This document shows, in pieces, positions 1 through 9,629 of a DNA stretch of 29,266 bases (its first letter is position 1; each line of letters begins with the position of its first letter). The DNA lies in the IMG/VR virus record IMGVR_UViG_3300044858_003263, positions 1 to 29,266 of that record, one strand, 5' to 3'. The translations under genes and the position numbers were made by a program. The notes below the pieces were generated by a model. The model did no database searches. It saw nothing but the letters and a program-made list of their open reading frames with translations, and was not told the DNA's origin. The stretch is from a virus.

Positions 1-1270
1 GCGTGGTTCGGACGCGAACTTCGTAGTAGCTGTAGCTCGCCGCGGTGCTGCTTGCCTTGACCGGAACGAGCAGCGTGTCACCTCGGGCGAGGTTCGTGAC
101 CGTGGAAGCCGCTGCGTAGTCAGTTCCGACCGTCCCACCCGTGTGGCGAAGGCAAAGCTGATTTTCGTCGGACCCGTACGTCTCCCAGTCCGCATCGGCA
201 AAGACCTTCCACCAGCCCTTGGAGTCTCCGTTGCCAGAGCTTGCGCCCGTGTGGTGATTTACGTTCGTGACGTTCGTCGAGAACCCCGCGGACACCATCC
301 GGTAAAAGTCGACTCCGCCGCCGAACCACTGGTTTTCCCCCGCTCCGCCCGACGAATGCCACGGCCCCATGTCGTTCGTGAGGTAGGTGCCACGGTCCCG
401 CTTGGTCGTCGCGTCCATCAATCCGCGGTGGAGCTGCCGTTCGTCGTTCCCGCTACCGAGCAGCGTTCCGCCCCAATCCTGTAGCGAGATCACGGTCATC
501 GCCCTGCCATCGCTGTCCACGGCGCAGTTGGCGTAGGCGGCGTCGTTCGTCGCGTCGTAGTTGCTGTCGTTGACCTCGGCGTTTTCGGGGGTGTGGGTTC
601 CGGGGTTCGACGCATTCCAGCAGGGGAAGCCGACGAAGACGCCTTTGCCGAGGATCAGCGTCCCGTCTACCTCCATGTAGCCGTTACCGCAGTCGTGGAT
701 CGCGCAGTTCACGTCGTCGATCGTGTCGCGGTAGACGACCTCCCCCGCTGCTTTGCACGCGATGTCCGGCACCGCATCGGCCGTACACGTCACCGCAGAC
801 GAGCCGTCGCCGTCTGCGTCCCACAGGTACGCGACCTCGAATCGGCCGTTGCCGTCGACATCCGACGCAGACCCACCCCCGCTCGTCAGCGGAGCGCAGT
901 CGATCGTCATTACGCTGCCACCTGCGGTCGCATCGGTCGCCACGGCCTTTACCCAGCGCGTGCCGGGGGTGAACGTGACGGCGGTCGTCGTCGAGGCGGT
1001 AAAAGCCTTGATGAGCGTGCCGGACGTGGCGGCCGTGGTCGCGGTCGTCACCGCGTACAGCGAGGCGTCGTCTCCGCTCGCCTGCTGGTAGCGGACGGTG
1101 CAGAAGCCGGACACCGAAATCGCCTCAGACTCCGAAGTGTCGCCTGTGGCGAACTTGACGACGAACGACTGCGTGCGGGACATATTGTTCGCAGAGTCGA
1201 CCTGCGGCCTACTCCACGCTGGAGCGGCCGCCAGGAAAACGAGAACGAAAAAGAAGAGAAAGTGTTTCAT
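1..1270 (-). CDS. Secreted beta-helix-like phage surface protein (3' end beyond window)
   Basis: The frame is open from an ATG at 1270 to the window edge, giving at least 423 residues with no stop. The start follows a GAGGAA ribosome site and lies 2 nt after the stop of the internal virion gene, so it is the last visible gene of the late operon. Residues 1-20 form a clear Sec signal peptide: a Lys/His n-region, a Phe/Leu/Val/Ala core and an A-P-A-W-S cleavage region. A Thr/Ser/Ala-rich beta region follows, then many Cys residues (including GFC, TIDC, VTC, IAC, NCAIHDC, GFPC and CAVD). From about residue 180 the pattern (GNGYMEVDGT, LILGKGVFVG) suggests right-handed beta-helix rungs as in tailspikes. 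An exported, Cys-rich product is odd for a virion protein. It could be a tailspike, a depolymerase or a cell-surface protein; the fold is my inference. Confidence 0.72.
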   Translation of the reverse strand, partial: MKHFLFFFVLVFLAAAPAWSRPQVDSANNMSRTQSFVVKFATGDTSESEAISVSGFCTVRYQQASGDDASLYAVTTATTAATSGTLIKAFTASTTTAVTFTPGTRWVKAVATDATAGGSVMTIDCAPLTSGGGSASDVDGNGRFEVAYLWDADGDGSSAVTCTADAVPDIACKAAGEVVYRDTIDDVNCAIHDCGNGYMEVDGTLILGKGVFVGFPCWNASNPGTHTPENAEVNDSNYDATNDAAYANCAVDSDGRAMTVISLQDWGGTLLGSGNDERQLHRGLMDATTKRDRGTYLTNDMGPWHSSGGAGENQWFGGGVDFYRMVSAGFSTNVTNVNHHTGASSGNGDSKGWWKVFADADWETYGSDENQLCLRHTGGTVGTDYAAASTVTNLARGDTLLVPVKASSTAASYSYYEVRVRTT

Positions 1271-1272
1271 GG

Positions 1273-3771
1273 CTAATTCCTCGAGGACGGCAGCGCCGTA
1301 TTGATCGAAGTTCCGGGGCCGATCGGTTGGAGTGTTCTGTCTGCCGGGGGAGGCGCTTGAACGGATTGCTGCATGTCGATCATTTGGCCCTGGTCTGGCA
1401 TCAGATTCTCGAATGCAAGGAATGACGTATCCATCACGAGCAACTTCTGAAGTGCCATTGCTCGCATCGCGTGAGGCAAGTTGTCGTCCAGAAGGTTTCT
1501 GTAGGACTTGAGGTACTTCGGGTCAGTGAGCCTCTTCGCAGCCCCACCCAGAGTCACGAAGAGGGCGGCGCTCGTGGCCGCTCGGTCGATGAGCTGGAAG
1601 AACGGGTTGTTCGTTTCCCCGAAGATCGCCGTCATCGCTCCGCTCGTGGGCGCAAAGGTCCGAGCTCCAGATCCAAGCCCACCCAGAAAGACGCGGCGCG
1701 TGACGAGCTGGCTTACGTCGGGGACGCCAAACTCGAAAGCCTGATCCGTCAGGTCGAGAAGCTGCTCGAGCTGAATCGGGCTCACCCCGGACTTGCGGAG
1801 CGCGGTGGCCGTGGCCGCGTACGCGGGGGACGTGGGATCGTCCAGCCCGAGATCCTTGCGGAGCCTCTTCGTGTCCGTGATGGGGATCGCGCCGGGGGAC
1901 GAGATGGCGGTGTTCGCCCTGAATCTCGAAGCCAGCCACACGCCATACGACTCGCGGAAGAGCTTTTCGCCCTGACCCTGCTTCAGGTTCGTCGTCAGGA
2001 TCTTGTGCAGATCGTTGATGACGGACGGCTCTTTTGAGTTGAAGATGGTCTTGACCGTCTCGATCGGGTCGACCGTTCCGGCTCGCCTGCCGAGGGACAT
2101 ATTGTTCGCCGTCACGGGAGCGGTCAGCGCGACTCTTCCAAACTCCTGGTCGATCGAACGAATCAGATCGCCGACACGGCCTCCGAAGAGGTCGAGCGAA
2201 GACTTGTAGAAGTCGTCTGCCTTTTTCTTGGCGAGCTTTACCGCGTCCGGACCCTGCAAGTTGTCGGCAAAATCGCGACGCATCGCCGTAAGGGTGTCGA
2301 CGACAATCCCACCGGCGACGGTATCCGGGCCGCCAACCTCATCCACGAGGCTCTGGAGCCTCTGCATCGACCCTCTGAAGTCGAGAACTCCGGGCGCGGG
2401 ATCGGAACCCCTGAGTAGCTTAAGTTCTTTCTGGACCTTCGCGAGATCACCTCGCGCCACAGGCTTCTTGATGACCGTTCTGGTGATTTCGTTACCAGAG
2501 GCGTCGAGAAGTCCGGTCGACACCTCCTCCGGTTTCCCGATCACGCGATTGATCTTCGCCAGATTGGCAGCGACCGTAATGCCTGTGTTGGCAGGAACGA
2601 CTACGGCGCCACTGTCTGCCGCCGCTCTCTCGAAAGCCGCATACCTGCGCCCGTACTCCGATCTGGCAGCGACGAACGCCTCGCTCGCTCCATTCAGAAG
2701 ATTCGAGTTCGCCCGAGCGACGCGACGGCTCGTGCTGTCCGATCCTCGTCCGGCAAGCGCCTTGATCTCCGGGGCGACGGCCGAGAGAACGCTGTTGTAC
2801 GCCTTCCCGAACTGACCCGCGATCCGCTTCGTCTCCTCGACAAAGATCGGGTTGACGAACGGGAATCGGCCGACGCTCTCACTGAACCGCCTCGCGACCT
2901 GATTGCTCGTCACGTCACGAACGGACAGGTCGATGTTGTGGTCGCTCGCCATGCGGACGAGCTCGTTCGCTCGGTCCTCTGTCACACCCAGAACGCGCGC
3001 CAGCTTCTCTCGCGCGCCCCGTGCGCCGAAGACCGCGCCGCCCATCAGAGTCTCAATCGTGGCGTCGCCCAGCGCGCTCACGATGACATCGTTGACGATC
3101 CCGGGCGTCTGGGTTGCCGCCCTGGAGAACGCCTCCGATCGGCTCATCTTCTCGCCCGCGCCATCCGACTCTTGACGCAGCCTCTCGGCCTCCTCAAAGA
3201 TCGGGGCCAGCCCGCCGCCGGCAAGCGCGCCAGCATCCGCAGCGAGAACAGACCGAGCGGCCCGCATGAGCGGGAAGACGCTCTTGCCACGCATCTGCGG
3301 GCTAGCGGCCATGGCTGCCGGCAGAATGTTCCTGACCGTCTCGCCGATGTCGTCCATCCGCGGGCCTTGGCCCGTCACGAGGTCTTGGATGGACTGCAAC
3401 CCGATCAGGTCAGCAGTTCCCCTCGGACGCTCCGATCGGTCCATCGCCTGAATGAGGGGCCGCAGGGGTACGGTCACGGGGAGCTGGGCCGTCGAGAGCA
3501 ACTGGTCGAGCGGATTGGACTCGACGGGCGTCTCGAGGAATCTCGGCGGGGGATGAATTCCCTTCTTCATCGCGCGCGATTCGGACTCGGTTCGGATGCG
3601 ATCGGCAATCGCCTCCTCCGAGTTGTTGACCATGAACTCGTCGTCGGCAAACACCTCGCCCGCAACAGAGAGCGATTCGTTCTCGACGGCCGTCTCGAAC
3701 GCATTGACGCGATTCGTGAGTCGGCTCACGGGATCGAACGTCTGGATGATCGCCTCGCGGGATCCGGCCAT
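1273..3771 (-). CDS. Large internal virion (ejection) protein, 832 aa
   Basis: This is a long, mostly helical, Ala/Arg/Asp-rich protein with no enzymatic motif that I recognise. Its position after the tail genes, next to two other helical proteins, fits the internal virion proteins that short-tailed phages inject to form a conduit across the cell envelope. The ATG at 3771 lies 1 nt after the preceding stop and about 11 nt behind a GGAAGG site. A GTG at 3792 would add seven residues and overlap the upstream gene. The central part (about residues 250-600) is a run of amphipathic helices. The C-terminus becomes Pro/Gln-rich and disordered. No peptidoglycan hydrolase signature was found. The class is inferred from position, size and composition, not from a diagnostic motif. 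Confidence 0.72.
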   Translation of the reverse strand: MAGSREAIIQTFDPVSRLTNRVNAFETAVENESLSVAGEVFADDEFMVNNSEEAIADRIRTESESRAMKKGIHPPPRFLETPVESNPLDQLLSTAQLPVTVPLRPLIQAMDRSERPRGTADLIGLQSIQDLVTGQGPRMDDIGETVRNILPAAMAASPQMRGKSVFPLMRAARSVLAADAGALAGGGLAPIFEEAERLRQESDGAGEKMSRSEAFSRAATQTPGIVNDVIVSALGDATIETLMGGAVFGARGAREKLARVLGVTEDRANELVRMASDHNIDLSVRDVTSNQVARRFSESVGRFPFVNPIFVEETKRIAGQFGKAYNSVLSAVAPEIKALAGRGSDSTSRRVARANSNLLNGASEAFVAARSEYGRRYAAFERAAADSGAVVVPANTGITVAANLAKINRVIGKPEEVSTGLLDASGNEITRTVIKKPVARGDLAKVQKELKLLRGSDPAPGVLDFRGSMQRLQSLVDEVGGPDTVAGGIVVDTLTAMRRDFADNLQGPDAVKLAKKKADDFYKSSLDLFGGRVGDLIRSIDQEFGRVALTAPVTANNMSLGRRAGTVDPIETVKTIFNSKEPSVINDLHKILTTNLKQGQGEKLFRESYGVWLASRFRANTAISSPGAIPITDTKRLRKDLGLDDPTSPAYAATATALRKSGVSPIQLEQLLDLTDQAFEFGVPDVSQLVTRRVFLGGLGSGARTFAPTSGAMTAIFGETNNPFFQLIDRAATSAALFVTLGGAAKRLTDPKYLKSYRNLLDDNLPHAMRAMALQKLLVMDTSFLAFENLMPDQGQMIDMQQSVQAPPPADRTLQPIGPGTSINTALPSSRN

Positions 3772-3772
3772 A

Positions 3773-5323
3773 TCAGTTCTGCCTTCCGACACGGCTCATC
3801 GCCGCCGCCTTAGCCGCCCGGATCGCTTCACTCGCGGTCATGTCCTTGTCCCTCAACGCCTCGACTGGCGACTTCTCGGGCTGGATCTGAACCTGGGGCT
3901 GCCCGGGTGCCGCCGCCTCCGGCTGGATCGACTGAATGCTCGGGATCTCACCCACCGACAGGCGCCCCTTACTGTCAAAGCTGGCTTCGGGCCTGAGTAG
4001 CTTGATGGACCGCATGATCGAGCCGTTCGCGTTTTCGATCTCTCGGAGAGACGCGCGGATTCGACCCTTGGCGCGAAGCTGCGAGGTGAAGAACGTGTTC
4101 ACGTCGGTGATGTTCCCGACCTCCTTCATCTCCTGAAGGGACACGCGGCCTCGGCTTCCTTCGACGATCAGGAACCACTTGAGCCGCGCCATGGCGAGTT
4201 CGGACGTGGAGAGTTCCCGCTGCCGCTCCGGGTCCATACCCTTCACCAGAACGGTGGACAGGCGCTCCTTGAGTTCGGCCGGCACGTCATCGCGGTTCAT
4301 CACCTGCTCGAACGTCCCGCCTTCGACGGCGAAGAGCTGACCGATGTCGTTCACGAGGCCGACGGCATTCGACAGGAACCGCTCCACGTCCGCGGTAGCG
4401 CCGCCCGACTGAACCGCGTCGATCTCCTTCAGGTTCTCGACGAGGTTGACGCCGAGGTCGAGCCGTTGCTGAAGGGCCACGAGTTCTCGAGCGTTCGAGA
4501 TCGCCCCCTCCGGCTGACCGCGCGTGAGCTCGAAGTCGCGCATCGCCGCAAGTCCGGCGGCGTCTTGCTTGAGTTGCGCCTTCTTGACGGGATCCTTCTC
4601 GTTCTCTGCCTTGCGAACCAGATCGCGGATCTGCCCGTTAAGGGCCATGAACTGCTTTGGCTGCCGGTCGATGAGCTGTTGCTCTTCAAGCTTCGACAGC
4701 GCGATCGAGTTGGAGAGGCTTCTGCCTGAAGCGGCGACGGCCGCCTCCTCGGCGCGCTGCTCGGATGCGAGCGTTTCGTCGAGTTCGATCTGAGCCGTTC
4801 GCTGCCGAGCCGCCTCCACTCCCTGCCCAGCCCCCAGCGTCGCGTCGATCGCCATGCCGCGATCCGCTCCTGGCGCCATCGCCATCTGCAAGTCCGATCC
4901 GAGCGCAAGCTGGGTCGCGAGGTTGGCCTCGGCCATGTTCGACCGGCCCACCTGATCGAACGTAGTCGGATCGTTCTGTGCGACGATGCCCGCGAAGTCC
5001 TGACCGCCGCCGTCGCCCATCAGGTCTTGCTCGGTGAAGTTCTTTGAGGTCACGTCCTGCGCGGTACGGCTCGCCGTGTCGACATCGGGCGCCATCGCGC
5101 GGAGCTTGTCCGCGAGGCCGGCGCGAAGCGTCAGCATGTCGAGCTTGTGCTTCTCGTCGGCGCGTGCTTCGTTCTTCGCGTCGATTGCCATCTGCCGAGC
5201 AAACTTCGCCTGCTCGATCTGGTCTTGAAGCGCCATCTCCTCGCGACGCGCCTTCTGATCGAAGAGCATCTTGACGAGGGTCGGGTCAACTGCACCGGCG
5301 TTTGCGTTGCCTTGGAAGGGCAT
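3773..5323 (-). CDS. Internal virion protein, coiled-coil rich, 516 aa
   Basis: The protein is strongly helical and charged. Its N-terminus (residues 15-60) is a heptad-like stretch of Lys/Arg/Glu/Gln/Ala. Long helices continue to about residue 440, followed by a Pro/Gln-rich linker and a short basic C-terminus. Such proteins next to a Gly-rich partner and a larger helical one are typical of the ejection-protein trio of podoviruses. The ATG at 5323 is 2 nt after the preceding stop. A start at 5344 would add seven residues and overlap the upstream gene. No enzymatic motif is visible. A structural or chaperone-like role inside the capsid is an inference from context. Confidence 0.7.
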   Translation of the reverse strand: MPFQGNANAGAVDPTLVKMLFDQKARREEMALQDQIEQAKFARQMAIDAKNEARADEKHKLDMLTLRAGLADKLRAMAPDVDTASRTAQDVTSKNFTEQDLMGDGGGQDFAGIVAQNDPTTFDQVGRSNMAEANLATQLALGSDLQMAMAPGADRGMAIDATLGAGQGVEAARQRTAQIELDETLASEQRAEEAAVAASGRSLSNSIALSKLEEQQLIDRQPKQFMALNGQIRDLVRKAENEKDPVKKAQLKQDAAGLAAMRDFELTRGQPEGAISNARELVALQQRLDLGVNLVENLKEIDAVQSGGATADVERFLSNAVGLVNDIGQLFAVEGGTFEQVMNRDDVPAELKERLSTVLVKGMDPERQRELSTSELAMARLKWFLIVEGSRGRVSLQEMKEVGNITDVNTFFTSQLRAKGRIRASLREIENANGSIMRSIKLLRPEASFDSKGRLSVGEIPSIQSIQPEAAAPGQPQVQIQPEKSPVEALRDKDMTASEAIRAAKAAAMSRVGRQN

Positions 5324-5325
5324 GG

Positions 5326-6555
5326 TTAGAAACCCGACATCCATGGATTGTTTGCGTTCTGCGTCGCGTACTGATTCCCGGTCGATCCGGGGCCGCTGAA
5401 GTCGAGCCCGGCGGTCCGGCCACTCGTTCCGGTGTTGCCAAGCTGGCTGAGGTAGGCGTAGTTCCCGATCGCGCTACCCAGCGAACCCAGTCCGCCCGCA
5501 ATGCCGTTCGCCAGCGCGCTCGAAGAGGTCATCTGAGCTTGACTCCGCAGCGCCGCCGCCGCCTGAGCCTGCTGCGCCGCGATCTGCGCGGAGTTCATCG
5601 AAGCCTGCGATCCGCTGTTTGCAATCCCGGCCGCTGCCGCCGTCGCCGGATTGAGCGCCGCTTGGATCGCGTTGGACATCCCTAGCTGCTGCTCGATGAG
5701 CCGGATGTTCTGGTCGAGCTTCGCGTCCGTCAGGTTCTCGAACATCGTCGCGGGGTTGAGTCCGCCGAAGTTCGCCATCAGGCCGAGTCGGCTCTTGAGA
5801 TCCTCGAGCTGCCGCTCGTCGCGCGCGAAGAGATCCTTCGACAGCGGGTTGCCCGGCTGCCCCGTTCGCGCGAAGTCTGCGGCCCCACCCAGAAGCTCAG
5901 CGGCCGTTCCCGCCGCATTCGCGCGGTTCAAAATGGTGTCCGTGCGGATTCGGTCGAGGCCGTTGTCCTTGAGCTTTTGCATGTCGCTCTTGAACGCATC
6001 ATCTTGCTCGAGAATCCCCTTCAAGTCGTCAAAGGTGATTCCCTGCTCTCGAAGCACCTTCTCTAGTCGACCGAGGTTCTTGATCGGGATTGGGTTTTCA
6101 AGCGTGTTCAGAACGCTGGCGCCCCACTTTCCTGTGCGCTTCCAGTCGTCCCACATATTATTCTTGGCAAGCCGGCGCCCCTCCGGAATCGTCGAGGGGT
6201 CCCTCAAGAATCCGGCAAGCTGCTCTTGGGAAAAGTTCTGACCTCCGGGGTCGAGCAAGAGCGACGGATCGCTGCGGATCCCAGTCAGCGCATTGATGAC
6301 TCTCGCGCGCGTCTTGTCTGCCATCGGACTGGAGCGAAGCTGAGCAATGAGCTGCTGGTACGGACCCGGGATCGTGTTGATGTTCCCGAATCCAAGAGGG
6401 TCCAGGCCGGCGAACTGCGTGGCTTGCAGGGCGTAGTCGAGGGCGGGGGCATACTGAACACCCTTCCCCTGCCCGCCGGCTGCGCCGCCCAACAGCCCAC
6501 CCGCGACCTGCCCGCCCGCTCCAAGAAGGCCGCCGATGATTGCTCCCCATGCCAT
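5326..6555 (-). CDS. Internal virion protein with glycine-rich N-terminus, 409 aa
   Basis: The N-terminus (residues 4-30) is a Gly/Ala/Leu run with repeated GGLLG elements. This kind of hydrophobic small-residue segment occurs at the start of many phage DNA-transfer proteins and may insert into membrane during ejection. The middle is helical and charged. Residues about 290-370 are Ala/Gln/Ser/Asn-rich, and the tail is Gly/Ser/Asn-rich. The gene follows the tail fibre directly (start 2 nt after its stop) and precedes two further helical proteins. The ejection-protein call rests on composition and order; a tail assembly protein is the alternative. Confidence 0.68.
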   Translation of the reverse strand: MAWGAIIGGLLGAGGQVAGGLLGGAAGGQGKGVQYAPALDYALQATQFAGLDPLGFGNINTIPGPYQQLIAQLRSSPMADKTRARVINALTGIRSDPSLLLDPGGQNFSQEQLAGFLRDPSTIPEGRRLAKNNMWDDWKRTGKWGASVLNTLENPIPIKNLGRLEKVLREQGITFDDLKGILEQDDAFKSDMQKLKDNGLDRIRTDTILNRANAAGTAAELLGGAADFARTGQPGNPLSKDLFARDERQLEDLKSRLGLMANFGGLNPATMFENLTDAKLDQNIRLIEQQLGMSNAIQAALNPATAAAAGIANSGSQASMNSAQIAAQQAQAAAALRSQAQMTSSSALANGIAGGLGSLGSAIGNYAYLSQLGNTGTSGRTAGLDFSGPGSTGNQYATQNANNPWMSGF

Positions 6556-6557
6556 GG

Positions 6558-7913
6558 CTAGATCCTTTCCACGACGAGGCGGGCGCGAGACTGCGTGGCG
6601 AGCCCGGTCGCTACCGTGGGATTAAAAATGATCGTCCCGGCGCCGTTGCCAGACCCCTCGGTGTACACGTCGGTCGTAAAGGCGTAGGTCGATCCGGGGG
6701 TCGGGTTGTCGACGATGTAGCTGAGCGTCACAGTCCCGCCGCTGAACTCGTTGTTTCCCGAGTAACAGGTTCGCCATGCGTACGGCCCTTCGACCGTCGT
6801 CGCCGGGTTGGCGTCGATGGTCTGCTGAATGCGGAAGGCGTACTCGGTCTGCTCAGTACCACCGCCGCCGGTCGTGCTCTTGAAGCAGAGCGTGACTTCG
6901 TACATAAGCCGGTATCCGGCGTACGGGATGTACTGGGAAAGAGAAAGGCCGGATCGGTTGCTCCAGGCACCCGCGCCCGCGTTCGTCAGCGTGTCATCAG
7001 CCGTCGAGTAGACGGCCGTTCGGGTCGGGATGCTCGGCACCTCGTGCGGATAGGCATCGGCGAGCTCGAAGGCCCAGACCTCGAAGATGTTCCAGTCTGC
7101 GCCGGTCGCCGTACCCGTGATCGAAACCGTGATGTCGCCCGGGGCCGTCGTCGGCTTGACGATGCCCTGAGTGATCGTCACGGCCGTCGATGCGGTCGTC
7201 GAGTCCGAGATCGAGATGTTGCTGTAGTCGCCAGACGCAAGCGCGCCGGTCGTCGCGAGAGTGATCTCGCCCGCCGTCCTCGAGTACGCCATGCCGATCA
7301 GGTACTTGGTGTCGGTCTTGAGGCCCTTCAGCGTGAACGAGATGCCCTCGTTGCTGGCATCCGTCAGGATCCGCAGCGACCGCTTCTCGACGCCGATCTC
7401 GGTGTGGTTCGCGTTCGGGTTCTCGATGACCACATCGGCCGGAGTGCCAACCAGAGTCCAACTGTTCGGGGCCTGCGTTGCCGTCCCTGTGTGCAGCTCG
7501 AATCCAGGGTTCTGGATCATGTTCCGGCCGACGATGCACGGCTCAAACCACGCTGCCGCCGTCGCCGACCCGGTGTCCATGTAGTAGACGTTCGTCAGGT
7601 AGCCGCGGCTCGCTGCGTGCCTGTAGCGGAGACGTACCATTTCCTGCGAGAGCGTGGCGGGAAGGCTCGGGGTTCCGGTATCGCCCGGATTCGTCGTCGC
7701 CGAGTAGGCTGCAATATCGTCCGCGAGGTCGAGAACCTTCGACATTGCGATGTCGGCAAGCTGCGCGTTCGTGATCGCAGCCGAGCCCGACAGGTTCGTC
7801 GTGTCGAGGTTGCCGTTCACGGTCGACAAAATGTTGTCGAACTCGGCATTGACTTCGGTCGCGCTCGCCGTCGTCCCGGTCACGAAAGTAGTGATTCTGG
7901 AAATGAGGCTCAT
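6558..7913 (-). CDS. Tail fibre protein, 451 aa
   Basis: The first 55 residues have the layout common at the virion-attachment end of podovirus tail fibres: the segment around ASATEVNAEFDNI, then NLDTTNLSG and the ITNAQLADI repeat. From about residue 130 the sequence (NMIQNPGFELHTG, NSWTLVGTP, and later Thr/Gly/Ser beta strands) resembles a carbohydrate-binding beta-sandwich. This suggests receptor recognition by the distal domain. The start codon abuts the stop of the beta-propeller gene. No autocleaving chaperone domain is evident. The role is well supported by the N-terminal signature and position; the receptor is unknown. Confidence 0.8.
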   Translation of the reverse strand: MSLISRITTFVTGTTASATEVNAEFDNILSTVNGNLDTTNLSGSAAITNAQLADIAMSKVLDLADDIAAYSATTNPGDTGTPSLPATLSQEMVRLRYRHAASRGYLTNVYYMDTGSATAAAWFEPCIVGRNMIQNPGFELHTGTATQAPNSWTLVGTPADVVIENPNANHTEIGVEKRSLRILTDASNEGISFTLKGLKTDTKYLIGMAYSRTAGEITLATTGALASGDYSNISISDSTTASTAVTITQGIVKPTTAPGDITVSITGTATGADWNIFEVWAFELADAYPHEVPSIPTRTAVYSTADDTLTNAGAGAWSNRSGLSLSQYIPYAGYRLMYEVTLCFKSTTGGGGTEQTEYAFRIQQTIDANPATTVEGPYAWRTCYSGNNEFSGGTVTLSYIVDNPTPGSTYAFTTDVYTEGSGNGAGTIIFNPTVATGLATQSRARLVVERI

Positions 7914-9629
7914 TTATCCCACCGGGTTCGCTTGCGCGTCGGCGGTTGCGCCGGACACGAAGACTTCTTGAGTCAGTGAACAGATCCAGAAAGGCTGGTT
8001 TGCCGTCGAGTGCGAGAAGCGGTGAGCCACCGTGGGCGACGTGCCGACCGAAGACACGCGATGGCGAATCGTCGCCTCGTTCGAGCCCCACTCGGCCTCG
8101 CCCCAGTTGAAGCTCCCCCAGAGAGCGCCGCCGCCCGGGGACGCGACGAGCGTCGTCTGACCAAGCCGCTGCCCGTCGTCGAGGAGGAGCTGGTGGCTGA
8201 TGTTGTACGAGCCGTTGCCCTGAAGCGCGACGAACGTGTCGCCGATCGTCTTCTGCTTGTACGGCATGTCGTAGTCGTCGTTCTTCGTGATGAAGTCCGA
8301 GGCAATCCCGGCGTCCATATCGCTGTAGACGTTCCGGCCGAATCGCATCACGCGGCCCGACAGATCCCCGACATAGACGTACGGGACATCATCCGTTCCA
8401 CGGGAAACGGTGATGAAGTTCGGGTTGATCCCGCTGAAGTCCCACTTGTACCAGCGCACCGTCTCGTGCGTGAGAACGGTCGCGTCCTTGATGTCCATGC
8501 ACAGAATCAGGTTGTGGGTCGAGCTCGAGCCCGTCGTCACGAGGAAGAGCACCAGCCCCTCGTTGGGCCAGTACGTCCCGCTCGCGTACTTGAGCCTCGA
8601 TCGGTTCAGCGAGTCGAACGTCTTGCGGATCGGCCACGACAGATAGTTGCTCGCGGTGTTGCCGTACTCCTTCGACTGGACGAGCGAGTGGATGCCGTCC
8701 TGGCTCAGATAAACCGCATCGCCGACATCCACGCCAAGGTTCACGAAGGCGTTCTGTCCGACGCACCCGGTCTGGATCGAGTCGACCATCGTGAATGCGG
8801 TCGAGTTGCCGGCCACGGCGGGATTGGGCGCAAACGTGATGATGCGCCGGTTGGTCAACATCAGCAGAAAGTCGTTCCGATTGTCTTGGAACGACCCCAT
8901 CCCGGTGTTGTACTCCTTGCCGTAGGAGCCGGGTCCGAAGTTGTCTCCAAGCGTCTGCCCGGGAATGCAGTTGGCGGCGGCCCACTTGGTGGCATCGGTC
9001 GCGTCTTCGCCCCAGTTGCAGTATCGGATGACAAGCGGGTTGTCGTTGTAGGCCGTCCCGTTCAGGCCGCCAAGGAAAAGGAAGTTCCACTTGGAGAAGA
9101 CGTACCTCGCTCCCGCCGACAGGCCGATCGTTGCCAGATCCAGCTTGTTGAGCGCGCCAGAGCCGGTCCAGTACCAAACGGAATCGACGGTCGCGGTGTC
9201 TTTCCCGCCTGCCGCGAAGACCTTGTTCTGGAACGTGTCGAACGTCCAGAGGTAGTTGTCCCCGGTCGTGATCTGGACCGAGTTCGTCGCCTTGTCGAGC
9301 GAGGTCGTGTCCCCCGTGTAGACCACGCCATCGGCCACGACGATCAGGTCGCGGTTCGCGTCCTTGTTGCGCCGAAACTCGTAGATGCCCTGGACGCCGG
9401 GTGTCCCCGAAATCGCCGCGTCGTAGGCGGCGTCGTTCATGGCGAGGCCGGGACGGGTGCCTGTGGTCCGGCCCTTCCGCACGATGTTCCGCGCGCGCAG
9501 GAGGTCGGTCGGACGCACCGCGGTCGGGTGTTCCTCCTCCACGAGTCCGCCGAGGATCGCGAGGTCGTTCGAGACGCCCTTGCGCTCTTGCCTCTTGGCC
9601 TGCGATGCGGCGAATCCACGCAGAGGCAT
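7914..9629 (-). CDS. Beta-propeller tail hub/stabilization protein (P22 gp10-like), 571 aa
   Basis: The sequence shows repeating beta blades. Their inner strands carry motifs such as VVADGVVYTG, NKVFAAGG, FLFLGGLNG, LLMLTNRRIITF and AVYLSQDGIHSL. This is the pattern of the P22 gp10-type stabilization proteins that plug the portal and anchor fibres. The N-terminal region (DLAILGGLVEEEHPTAVRPTDLLRARNIV) resembles the opening of that family. The start overlaps the preceding stop by one base (TGATG). The gene lies between the tail adaptor and the tail fibre, where a tail hub is expected. The fold assignment comes from the pattern of repeats and motifs. Confidence 0.78.
   Translation of the reverse strand: MPLRGFAASQAKRQERKGVSNDLAILGGLVEEEHPTAVRPTDLLRARNIVRKGRTTGTRPGLAMNDAAYDAAISGTPGVQGIYEFRRNKDANRDLIVVADGVVYTGDTTSLDKATNSVQITTGDNYLWTFDTFQNKVFAAGGKDTATVDSVWYWTGSGALNKLDLATIGLSAGARYVFSKWNFLFLGGLNGTAYNDNPLVIRYCNWGEDATDATKWAAANCIPGQTLGDNFGPGSYGKEYNTGMGSFQDNRNDFLLMLTNRRIITFAPNPAVAGNSTAFTMVDSIQTGCVGQNAFVNLGVDVGDAVYLSQDGIHSLVQSKEYGNTASNYLSWPIRKTFDSLNRSRLKYASGTYWPNEGLVLFLVTTGSSSTHNLILCMDIKDATVLTHETVRWYKWDFSGINPNFITVSRGTDDVPYVYVGDLSGRVMRFGRNVYSDMDAGIASDFITKNDDYDMPYKQKTIGDTFVALQGNGSYNISHQLLLDDGQRLGQTTLVASPGGGALWGSFNWGEAEWGSNEATIRHRVSSVGTSPTVAHRFSHSTANQPFWICSLTQEVFVSGATADAQANPVG

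Noticed and set aside
593-1276. Plus-strand ORF of 227 codons at the left end
   Set aside because: Arg-rich shadow of the partial exported protein, which has a signal peptide and an operon-consistent start on the minus strand.
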